From positions 50,388 to 114,387 of the forward strand of contig CALMQS010000069.1 of NCBI GenBank assembly GCA_937871285.1: a DNA stretch of 64,000 nt, given 5' to 3'. This document shows, piece after piece, positions 9,343 to 19,700 of this stretch. The stretch comes from an uncultured Sphingobacteriales bacterium. Lineage in GTDB: Bacteria > Bacteroidota > Bacteroidia > Chitinophagales > Chitinophagaceae. Numbering within the stretch: the stretch's first letter is position 1; the number at the start of each line of letters is the position of its first letter. The notes beneath the pieces were generated by a model. The model saw only the letters and a program-made list of their open reading frames with translations, was not told where the DNA came from and ran no database searches. A program made the translations under genes and the position numbers.

Positions 9343-9618
9343 ATGACCATAAACAGGATGATAACCATAACAGGAAAAGTGCAGGGGGTGTTTTACAGGG
9401 GAAGTGCCAGGGAACAATCCGAACGGTTAGGCGTAAACGGAGAGGTAAAGAATATGCCCGATGGTTCTGTGGTGTTAATAGCGGAAGGAGAGGAGGAAGC
9501 CGTAAAGGCTTTAATTGCCTGGTGCCATTACGGACCGCCGCGTGCAGAAGTACAGGAAGTAGCAGTTAAGGAAGGTGTAATAAAAGGATATAAAGATTTT
9601 AAGGTAATACGGTTTTAA
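9343..9618 (+). CDS. acyP: Acylphosphatase
   Basis: A 91-residue cytoplasmic enzyme that hydrolyses acyl phosphates. The family signature GKVQGVFYRG is at 11-20, with catalytic Arg19, and VKN at 35-37 supplies the catalytic Asn37. The length is that of a complete single-domain acylphosphatase. It is monocistronic, between the dnaA terminator and the tRNA-Ser promoter. Confidence 0.93.
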   Translation: MTINRMITITGKVQGVFYRGSAREQSERLGVNGEVKNMPDGSVVLIAEGEEEAVKALIAWCHYGPPRAEVQEVAVKEGVIKGYKDFKVIRF

Positions 9619-9620
9619 TA

Positions 9621-9652
9621 TTTGGGTTTTCTGATGATTCACCCTATTTTTG
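9621..9652 (+). promoter_or_regulatory. Promoter of tRNA-Ser
   Basis: TTTG (9621-9624), a 20-nt spacer and TATTTTTG (9645-9652): an exact match to the Bacteroidota housekeeping promoter. Transcription would start about 10 nt before the mature tRNA at 9670. Confidence 0.75.
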
Positions 9653-9669
9653 CCGTCCTTTCAGCAACA

Positions 9670-9758
9670 GGTGAGGTGGATGAGTGGCTGAAATCAGTAG
9701 TTTGCTAAACTGCCGTACGGGTAACTCTGTACCGCGGGTTCGAATCCCGCCCTCACCG
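9670..9758 (+). tRNA. tRNA-Ser (anticodon GCU)
   Basis: An 89-nt class II tRNA. The acceptor stem pairs GGTGAGG (9670-9676) with CCTCACC (9751-9757), with discriminator G at 9758. The anticodon stem GTAGT/ACTGC encloses the loop TTGCTAA with anticodon GCT at 9704-9706 (reads AGC and AGU). A long variable arm and a GCGGG/CCCGC T-stem with TTCGAAT loop confirm serine. The 3' CCA is not encoded. It has its own promoter and terminator and borders the large accessory locus. Confidence 0.95.
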
Positions 9759-9768
9759 CAGAGGATTA

Positions 9769-9803
9769 AAAAGGTTGACAATAAAAGTCAGCCTTTTATT
9801 TTG
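9769..9803 (+). terminator. Terminator of tRNA-Ser
   Basis: An 11-bp stem, AAAAGGTTGAC against GTCAGCCTTTT with one G-U pair, a 7-nt loop, then ATTTTG. It starts 11 nt after the tRNA 3' end. Confidence 0.75.
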
Positions 9804-9818
9804 TTGCGAATAATATGG

Positions 9819-10231
9819 TTATGAAAACAATCCTGTCATGCAAAAGCAGCGTTGGAAAATGCTGCAGAAATCGTAACAATAACCCTGAATAATTGAACCT
9901 ATACCCTTCTCCGGGGAAATGTACGGGGTACCGGCATAAGTTTGGTAGCGTTTGATTTGTGCAGTACCAGACCTGTTCCCGATATCATCACTTATCTCAA
10001 TAATCAAGTTTCAGCTCCAAGCCCCTTAGCAAATACGTCAACCCTTTCCATATTTCGTCCAATAACTGCAACTTTTGCAGGGTCCCCCATCAACACTCTT
10101 CGTGCAGTTATGCCTTCCACTGTAGCATTAATTCCATCAAGTACACCAACACTTTTAGATGATTTAAAAAAGGATTTTAAAGCGATCTTCAATTGAAAGA
10201 AAGCTCGTTGGCTATAGATGCTGGCTAGCAT
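9819..10231 (-). pseudogene. Degenerate Rossmann-fold (short-chain dehydrogenase-like) remnant
   Basis: No intact gene is seen between the tRNA terminator and 10270. On the minus strand 10007-10231 encodes a segment with the look of a nucleotide-binding start: a glycine-poor GINATVEGITARRVL followed by AKVAVIGRNMERVDVFAKGLGAE, close to the beta1-alpha1-beta2 unit of atypical short-chain dehydrogenases. It then hits a stop, and a second piece continues in another frame (9819-10007). The key glycines of the loop are partly replaced. I read it as a frameshifted remnant; the family assignment is tentative. Confidence 0.35.
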
Positions 10232-10269
10232 AAGTGTTCTGCCAGCAGGAGAAAGCGAGTAAAAGCCTT

Positions 10270-10767
10270 TTAGTAATTGGTCATTCCACTTACTTGAAAT
10301 ACGTGAAGACTATCCGATTCGTCAAGATAGACGTAGTATAAAGTTTTAAACTGGGATAATCCGGCTAATAGGTACCAATTATTCTGCTCTAACTCCCCAA
10401 TAACGTTAAATGTCATACTTCTACTTGGGTCTATATCCGCAGGCCTTCTCCAAACGAAACCATTGTATCTATTAAAGTATACTTTTCGATCTAAATAATT
10501 TTCTCCATTGTATTTGACATTTGCGACAAATGAGAAACTTGTGTCTTCCACCAAACCGTGATAAAGTTCCATGTCGGTAGGGGCGTTTAAATTGATGGTT
10601 CTGCTGCTGTCTTTTAGCTTCATTCTATAAACTTCAAAATAATTATCAACTTTATCCCAATTAGGATTAATCACATAGTCTTTCGTAATGGTAACAGCCC
10701 TGTCATTCCAACAACTCGTTGTAAGAACCAAAAGGATAATCATTCCTGCAAAATAAACTCTCATCAT
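10270..10767 (-). CDS. Small lipoprotein, candidate immunity protein for the RHS toxin
   Basis: A 165-residue lipoprotein: a short hydrophobic leader followed by a lipobox-like LTTS-C at Cys19. The mature part is beta-rich by eye, with many aromatic residues, and matches no family I recognise. Its ATG overlaps the stop of the upstream RHS gene in the 4-nt ATGA arrangement, so the two are translationally coupled. A small gene directly behind a polymorphic toxin's variable tail is the normal place for a cognate immunity gene, and envelope anchoring would suit protection from a membrane-attacking phospholipase. The immunity role is inferred from position only. Confidence 0.55.
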   Translation of the reverse strand: MMRVYFAGMIILLVLTTSCWNDRAVTITKDYVINPNWDKVDNYFEVYRMKLKDSSRTINLNAPTDMELYHGLVEDTSFSFVANVKYNGENYLDRKVYFNRYNGFVWRRPADIDPSRSMTFNVIGELEQNNWYLLAGLSQFKTLYYVYLDESDSLHVFQVSGMTNY

Positions 10768-13700
10768 TCCTGTTTTTTAGCAGCTGGTATGTTGTCAAGG
10801 ATTAAAGCTGTGTTAGGATGAACCTTCCCAAATGCTTCCCTATTAGCTTTGTATTTGTCATCATTGCTCTTGTTGTTTTCAACTTTCCATTGCTTGTAGA
10901 TGCCAAGCGCATTAATCAAAATCCTTTGACCATATAATGACCCTTCAAGTTCTGTCGATGATGTTGTTCTGACAGGGGTATCAATACCTTCCGGCCCATC
11001 CAGTTGCATTCCCCGTATTTTATACCAATTCTTTGAGATAAAATCATCAATTCTATTTACCATATCCTTATCAGCCTGTAAAGTCCTTATATCTTCGAGA
11101 TAAGTTGCATAATTCTCGCTTGTCACTGCAGCATAATCCTTATCGTGTCGCTTGGCTATGGCATCTGCCCAGTCTATCGGTTGCTCGTTGAAATTATAAT
11201 TTGTGCTTTTAGGATTTCCATCGTGGGTTACGGAGCCTCCCCCAGAATACAGGCCGTGAAACTCAAAATCTGATGCTCCTCCAACTTGGCGTTGCTCCCA
11301 ACGTTCATCCGTTCTGTTCCCAGCAGCATCATAAGCATAATGAACAATGCCCCTTCCACCCGGGCCAAAAGGAACCGAATAATGAACACCTGCTGTTGTG
11401 CCACCCAATCTCTTGATGTCTTTGTCGGTCATCTTATAAAATTTAGTTTTTGCGACAGCTCCATTGGCATAATGGTGGAAAGCAATATACTCTAACCCAT
11501 CCAAGTCAACTCCATCAATCGGTCTATTCGATGCGAACTGGTACGGTGTTAATTCCGGATACTTGTTTGTCAGTGGGTCAACGCTCAAAAACCTTCCCAG
11601 CCTCCTGTCATAAATCCTCATTCCATAATCCTGTATCCCTTCTCCTGCATCATTATCATTCTCCTTGCCATTAAACCCATAGCGATAACCTCCCGGCCCG
11701 CCCCTGAAAGTTCGGGCAGGCATTTCCATACCAAACGGGTAATAATCCTGCGCACTCACTATATCTGCTTCGTAATAATCTATGGTTCCGTTACCTGCGT
11801 CATGACCTTTCTTTTTATCGCTCACCGTTGCCAGTACATTGCCCAGATGATTGTTCAGTTCAAAGAACTTTTTGCCTCTTTCAAATATAATTAAACTGCC
11901 GCTATTTCCATAACCCATATTTACCGGCTTCAGTGGCATTGCCGAAAGATCCTTAGCAGGTATGAAGATCCCAAGGCGACTGCTCCCATAAAGGTGCTGT
12001 TCGTTTAAAAGTAATTTGTTATCCCTGTTATTTATACCGTATACAGCCATTACATTGCCGTTGGCATCGCGCACATAAAAAGTAGTAGTGGTGGCGTTGG
12101 GAACGGTTACCTCTTTGCTGATGCGGTTTCCCGCCGCATCGTATGTATAAGCGATTGTTTCACCATTGGTTTTGGTAACACTTTTTATCTTTCCATATAC
12201 CGTCCATTCTATTTTGCTAATGCCTCCGGCATTGTCCTTTATCAAATTACCAGTTTCATCGTAAGCATAATTGCCCGGCTGCTGATCGTCTATGTCTTCA
12301 GGATAAGCGGAGGCAGGAACCCTGTCTTTTACATGGTCTAATTTATTATTTCCCGGCTGGTAGTGATAGGTGAGATTATCCATAGCCAAAGCGGAGCCCA
12401 AACCATTCCTGTTATAGGCGAGTATGTTTCCATTGGCATCATAACTTATGCTTTCTTTATACTCCTGCGTGACGGTAAGGCCATTATCCCAGATATTTTT
12501 GCCGGTTGTATTTCCTTTATATGCATCCATTCCGGTAAGCCGGTTAAGCTGATCATACTGGTAATTATACAAAAGCGGGGCGCCCAGCCTGCCAATGTTA
12601 ACCGCCATGCTGCTGATATTACCATTGAACAGCGGTTTATATGCATTGAACATTTCCAACTTTGTACTTAAGCCGCTATAAGCACCTGACGCATTGATAG
12701 CCGTGTAGTCGTTGCCGTAATAGTGCAGGCTGAAACCATACGCATCTTTTGAAACCGGGTTTTCTTCAGTAAAGGCTCCGTTTACAGCCTTTAGCCACCC
12801 CTGCAGGGTATAGGCGTAATCAATACCCTGTACCTGGTTTTCGCCAATTACAGCACGGCTAAGCGGGCCATGTTTATAATACCGGTAGTGAGCGTCATGA
12901 TCCCAATGTGTTTCATCCGCACCGGTATACACATCTGTAAGACGGTTTTCGGCATCGTAACTGTATTGATGATAAAACGCATCAGGCTGTATGACCGATT
13001 GCTTAGTAACGGGGTCGTATAAGCGGGGCTGGTAACTTACCCGGTTTATTTTTCCGCTGACCAGATCGTACTGGTATGTAATACGTTTATAGCGGTTACC
13101 CTGCTGAGCCATTACGCCCGCTGAGCCGTAATCCTGCAAAATCGTATCTATATTTCCGTGGATATCGTAATTATAAAATACGGCATAATCATAATTGTTC
13201 AGGTTTCCCGCTTCAGTAAATACAGAAAATGAAACCCGGTTACGCAGGTTGCTTTGACGCATAATATACGGCAACAGGTCTTTTTGCAGGTAACTCTCCC
13301 CGGCCCGCTGATCGTAAAATGTAGCAGTTACCTGTTTTTTGCAGGAAGCATTACTGTTCATCCAGTTTTGCAATTGCACAGGGGTACGGCTTATGCTGTT
13401 GTTCATTTCGGAACCGGCATTGTTTAATTGTCCTGCTTCGGTTATACGGGAGAGGTGGTCATAAAGCGTGTAACTATATGTCACCCCAGGCCCCTCACCC
13501 CCGGCGGAGAAGGACGCAGCCTGTTTCGCATTTTGAGACAGCACCAGTCTGCCTATCCGGTCGTACCAAAACCGGCTCACGCCTGCATCGGGCGTTTGCT
13601 GTTGCACCACCTGGTTAAGTGTATTGTAACGATACTGGGTTATAAAGCCATGTTCAGGAACCAGTATATTATTTTCTGTGCGGGCTTGTTTTACGTGCTG

Positions 13701-16700
13701 CAACCAATTTACATCAAAATTGGGATGAACGCCCTGCGGGGGAATGGTTTTAACCAGGTTGCCCGCCTGGTCGTAGTAATACAATGTATAATGATATTCG
13801 CTTACCGGCTGGTGTACAACAAAGGTTTCATGCATTACTGCCCGGAGGCACTTATCTAAGAATACACGGGTAAAACTGCCACGAACCGAGTCTTTATATA
13901 CAGCGTACCGTTCATATCCGCGACTTATGGCAAAACTGAGACTGTCGGCGCAGGGTAATTCATTTCGGGCTTCAACAGGAATGATAGCAGCATTTTTACG
14001 GCAAAGCAGGAGAGCAGGATTGAATACAGGCGGGGCTGTACTATCACCACAAACATTTAATGCAATGCCACTGGCGCTATACAGCGAATCAATTTGATCC
14101 GGGCTATATGTTTCACTCCATTGATTATTAAAGTACTTCGTAAACCTGGTAATACAATCTGGTGAAGGGCATTGGTAGCTTTTGGCATGCGAAGCCAGGT
14201 TAGCCGTATCATTAAAGTCTTCAAAAAGTATGAGTTCATCATTTGTTCCATAAAGTTTCATCCAGTCTAACTGCACATTGATCCCCTGTTGAAATGACAG
14301 GTATGGATCAATTCTGTCAATAAAGCTCCTTCCGTCCCTCGGTGCCCTGAAGATCAGGTTTCCTTCGTAATATACCCGGAAAGAATCCGTTTTAACCGAC
14401 ATTTTGATAATACGCCAGTCCTGGAAATCCTTATAGCTAAAGGAGGTGTCGTAATGCAATACGCCGCGTAACCTGTAAAATGAGGCGTTTGGCCGGTTGG
14501 GTACAAAGTCAACAGCAAAATCTTCATCAATATCGCTACTGTCAATGTTGATACTATGCGTGCTGGCGCTCATTACTACATCGCCGCCCTGGGATGCAGC
14601 AACGGGATTTTTTATTCTTACTTCAACTGCATATTCATTTTCAATACAGATTCCTTTAAGATTTCTATACCCTATGGAAGAATAATACAATGGATCCGAC
14701 CCGGTGGGCATGTGCAAAACGCCGGTATCTGCAATCACAGACAAATTACTGGAACTAACGGGGAGCCCGGTATAAGAAGAATACCCTCCGGTAACCCAAT
14801 AAACGGGAGGGAGCCCGGTATCAACGCCACTATCATCAATAGAATTATAGTTTGCTTTATAGGCATCAGCCAGGCGTATTAATGAATCTTTCAACAGGTT
14901 ATTGTTACCGCATACATCCAAATGTTTTCCACAGGTATTAAAGTAAACGGAATCAATTTGCCCGTAAGTATAGCTGGTTCCCCTTTGCTGGTTATAATAT
15001 TTTATAAAGGCTGCCTGGCAATCCGGCACAGGTTGTGGGCAAACAAAAGACGGGCTAACCGTTGACCGCGTATCCGTACTGTTAAAGTCGTCAAAATAAA
15101 CCGGCACATCATTGCCATCATACACCCGAATCCAGTCGAGCGCTGCCTGGTAATCTAAAAAAGCAAGTGTAAATGCCGGCCAGTTACGTAATGGCATCGT
15201 AGTTCGGGCAGCCTGTTTAATCAGCCTGCCATTATAATAGATACTGATGTACGCCGCTTTAACTTCCAGCTTAATCACACTCCATGCTTTATAAATTACA
15301 TCCGGATCTTCGTCCATCAGTATAAGTCCGCTATGGATATTTACCGGTCTTTCATCTTCCGGATTAATTGCATTTATAGAAAGCAGGTGAAAGCCGCGGC
15401 GGTCAGTTTCCCGCCTGTGCAGCACAAAGCCCGTATTACGGTCAGTAAAATAAAACACATCGTCGTTGGGGCGCAACACTTTTTTAAGCGACTTGAACCT
15501 GAACTCTATAGAATAGCCGTTTTCCAGGCAAAATGATGAGCCCGCCCTTCTGTGCTGAAAATATACCCAGTTACGCCCGGTAGTATCGCGTATGGCTTTT
15601 GGCCAGTGCAGGTATCCATCACTCACAATTGTATTTAAATCCTTAATAAGCGGCGGATCAAGCTCGTTCGAATGACAAAAAGCCTCCACCCGGTATGGGT
15701 TTACGTCTTTGTTAAAACTCCTGGTCAAATTGTTGAGACTGTCGCAACCATTCAGCACTTTTACCTCACAACTATCCATAAACGATAAATACTCCTGCGC
15801 CTGTTTCGCAAAGCCAAAGCGGTTATTCATATAATAGGCGAACAATTGATTTATGTTTTGCTGCTCAGGCGTGCTTTCCTCAAAACGGGGTGCAGCATTC
15901 GGGTAGGCGCTGGCGAAAGCATCAAAGCCTTCCTTAATGGCGGTGCAGGGTACACAGGCATTCTCTGTGCCACACTGCAATGCCGGGGGAAGATAAACAG
16001 CAGTGGAAATAAACTTACAATCAATAGCCCCGGAACAAAGGTTCAGCAGGGTATCCAGCATACCGTTGCGCACAGTAGTGTGTAGCACACGCTCTATATA
16101 AGCGCCGAAACCGGCATCATTGTTTTCCTGCGTATACGCATGGTGCAGTTGTGCTAATTTTTCGCATTCACATGGTTCGGGCTTCGTGATCACGGGTTTA
16201 CCGGTCCATACCTGCGGCATAGAATAAGCAGCAGGGAAGCTGATCAAACTTCCATTGCAATCCGGTACGCCAATAGGAGTGGCGGGGTTGGCGGTATTGT
16301 ATAATTGAACATAATGTGCAATTACTTCACCGAAATTCTGGTAGGTATTGGTTACGCCCGGCGCTATAGAACTGGCGCCCATCGGGTGGCTGGCATCTGA
16401 TCCTTTGGCACAAACAGTTACCAGGTCGGCCAACAATACAGTTTTATAAGGAAGCAATTTGTGAATATCACATGGGCTCAGCTTATTCCACCAAAGCTCA
16501 GCGTAGCTATTGCAGGAGCTTTGATCCTGGTAAAAATTTTGTAAAGCGGCTTCTGCTTCATTCTTATTATTAATATCGTTTATTCCTGTGCCATACTTAA
16601 TATTGGTGTAGATGTCCGAAAAATAAGAACGGTATTTTGTTTCATCAATTACAGGAGCGCTGCCGGTATTGCTTTTAACCATAGCCAGTATCAACTCATC

Positions 16701-19700
16701 CTTCTTTGATTTGTATATTGCCCTGAAGGCCTGCCATGCCACATCAAGGTCGGCCGTACAACCCTGTGTGCTAAAGGGATCAGTTATTTGCTTTTGCATA
16801 CATGCTTCATCACCTTCGTGGCTGCAAAACCCGGCAAAGGAAGCGGCATTCCAGATGTCGGCGGTATAACTTCCGGCTGCAGTTACCTGCTGCATAAATA
16901 CCTGCATCTGGTTGCGCAGTATGGGATGCATTTTGAAGAAAGGATCGGCATTTACACTGCTGCCGGCAAATAATGTGGGATACCTGCGGGTAAAGGCTAT
17001 ATTATTCGTTGGATTGAGATAACCTTTTTGTTGCGCTTCTTCAAATGTTCCGGTACCGATAAAATCCATGTCCCAGTTGTAGCTGCTGCTCCCAACAGCC
17101 GGCTGATTGTTTACAACAGGGGTTGTATTCAATATAGCATATTGCATGCGTTCCGGATGCAGATTGTCTGCCAGGGTTTCCGCCCATGAAGGTTCAAAAT
17201 TCAACACAAACTCCGCTATCGTTAATTGTTGCGGTGTAAGCGTAACCCAATTGCCGTTACGCAGTATGGTAACTGTTGCAGGGGTACCGTTTGCATGTTT
17301 ATACTGCAATGAAGAAATGGTATAACGGCAGCTGCTGTTTCCGGAGCTAATGGGTCCAAAAATACCATTAATGTAATACTGCTTATTATCTGCAGTGCCT
17401 GTATGATCTTCAATATTAGCATATTGTCCGTAAGGGGGCGTTACATCCCGGAGCATCATCATGCGCAGGTTAGCTAGATAATTTTTTTGTTGGGCGCCGC
17501 CGCAAAGTTCTTCACATTGCGCTGATAACTTTTCATAGGCTGCTGTAGCCAGCCGCCTGTCGGTTTCAAGGTTCGCATTTAAGCCGTTATCTGCAATAAA
17601 CCGGTTAAGGAAAGCCTGTTGTGAAGCATCCAGTTGCTGTTGACAATTAAGGCAGGGTGTAGCGCAGCTGTTGGTACTGTTCAAAAATACCTGCTTTTGC
17701 TCTTCTACAAAATCCTGCAGGGTTTTGCACAAATCAGTGGTGTCAAAAGCTGCCTGGTAGGTTTGCAGCGCCTCATCCCGGATAGTTAGTTTTTTGGTAA
17801 TGGTATAGCTTCCCTCTTCCAGCACTTTATCGAAATTACGGGTAAACAATGCGGGTAAGTTGCTGCATGCATCACTGATATTACCAACAACGCCGGTATA
17901 CACAAAAGGGTTGCCGCCAAATTGTTTGTTACCACAATCATCACTAATGGTAATTTCAAGGGTATAGGAGCAGGTATAACATATATCCGTACCTGCACAG
18001 TTGTTTATATTAACCGTGTCGGGCAAAAGTGAGTAGCTGAATGTATGGTTCCCTGGCTTTGCTACCAGTAACCCTTTGCTGCTTTCGATAGTAATGCCTT
18101 TAATAACATTATTAGAAACATTTGTGAGCGTTTTGGTAATATAGTCATCCTGTTTGGAAGGAAGACGCTCTAATTTCATACCGCCAGGCAGGTCTCCTGC
18201 CAATGCCGTGGCTACAGTGCGGCCGTGCATATCTATATAAGATACCTTATATTGCCCGTTAGCATCTCTCACCATATGTTTAAAATAATGCGAGGCATCT
18301 CCTGCTTCCGTTCCGAATAGTGCATCCAGTTCTGTTTGATCGGGATTGCCGTAGTAATACCTGGTTTCATGTTCTGTAGCCAACCGGTGATAGGGTCCAA
18401 CACCGCTTTGTGCGGCAATGCGGCCCGTATTGTCCTGCAGGTATTTCGTTTCCGTGTAGGGGAAACCGTTAGCATCGGGGATAAGCTTATTGTTCCCTTC
18501 TGTTTTTTGGGGATTTTGGGGCGAGTAATATTGAGCAGCGCCGCCCTTCTCCGGATCTAAAGCAGGTGCAGCTCCATCGCAGTAGTCGCGGTTTGGCAAA
18601 AGCTTATCATAATTGTCTTTATAATATTCAGTTGTATTCAGGAAATGGTTGAACCCCGGCGTATGCTTTATCAGTTTGCTGATGGTGGGAGCGGGGAGTA
18701 CCTGTATAACAGGTCTTCCCTGATAATCGTAAAAAGCTTCGGCAACTACGGTTGTGTTTTCCGTATTGTCTTTGGTAACGGTTTGCCGGTTTCTCAAGCT
18801 GCCGTCAAAATATTGTAAAACACTTTTGCGCCTGCCTTCCTCAGCAAAGCTCGTTGATGCCTGCCAGTTCAATTTGTCTTCGTGACCCTGCTTACATTCA
18901 AATGTGTTAGAGGCGCTCCAGTTGGCTTCTGTACGCTGCCCCGAGGGCTTTACCTGCACCGGTCGCACCCTGAAAATCAGCCAGCCGTGGTTATTGTATA
19001 GCAGCGGAACAGGATAATGATGTACCGTATGGTTTAAGGTAACCCGCGCCGCGTTATTTTTAAATACATTTTTTTCAAAGTATTCAGTGCCGGGACTGCC
19101 ATATACATGGGCATCGTATGCCGGTTGGTCAATATAAGTCCATTCCAGGTCGTATTCGTCTGCTCCTTCTGCCGGTTGCCAGAAAACATCCAGTTCACCG
19201 GCATCGTTTTCCAAAGGAGGATTAAAATCAATTTGCGGAACTTTATTTTCATCACAATCAAAGTTGTATACTCTTTCTATCTGCAGCTCATTGGTTATTT
19301 TAAGAGATGGCAGGGGGTTCCACCCTTCAGCGCTGGTAGTAACGCTTACTATGTTGAGCCTTACCCAAACAGCATTTTCAAACACAAAACTGTTTTTTGT
19401 TTTGATCGATTTTCCTTTTGCGGTATCGTAATTAATAGTGAGGGTTTGATTTTCGGCAAGTGAGTCTTCATTATACGGCGCGGTTTTAAAGCTATAGTAT
19501 AAACGGTATACGATGGTTGCTTCAAAAGGTGATCTCAGGAAAAAAGGAGATGCTTCGTCAATGGAAAATGTAATGATGTTACGGGTAAAGGTTGCTTCGA
19601 ACTTATGCGGGTTACGTTCCTGGTCGGCGTAAAAGCCCATATCCTGCACCTGGGCAAAGGAGCCGGGCTTTAGCTGGCCAAGGTATCCTTCGAGCGGGGC

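Noticed and set aside
9670..9758. tRNA-Ser as integration site with a duplicated 3' end
   Set aside because: No second copy of the tRNA 3' end and no integrase were found in the window, so attachment sites are not annotated.
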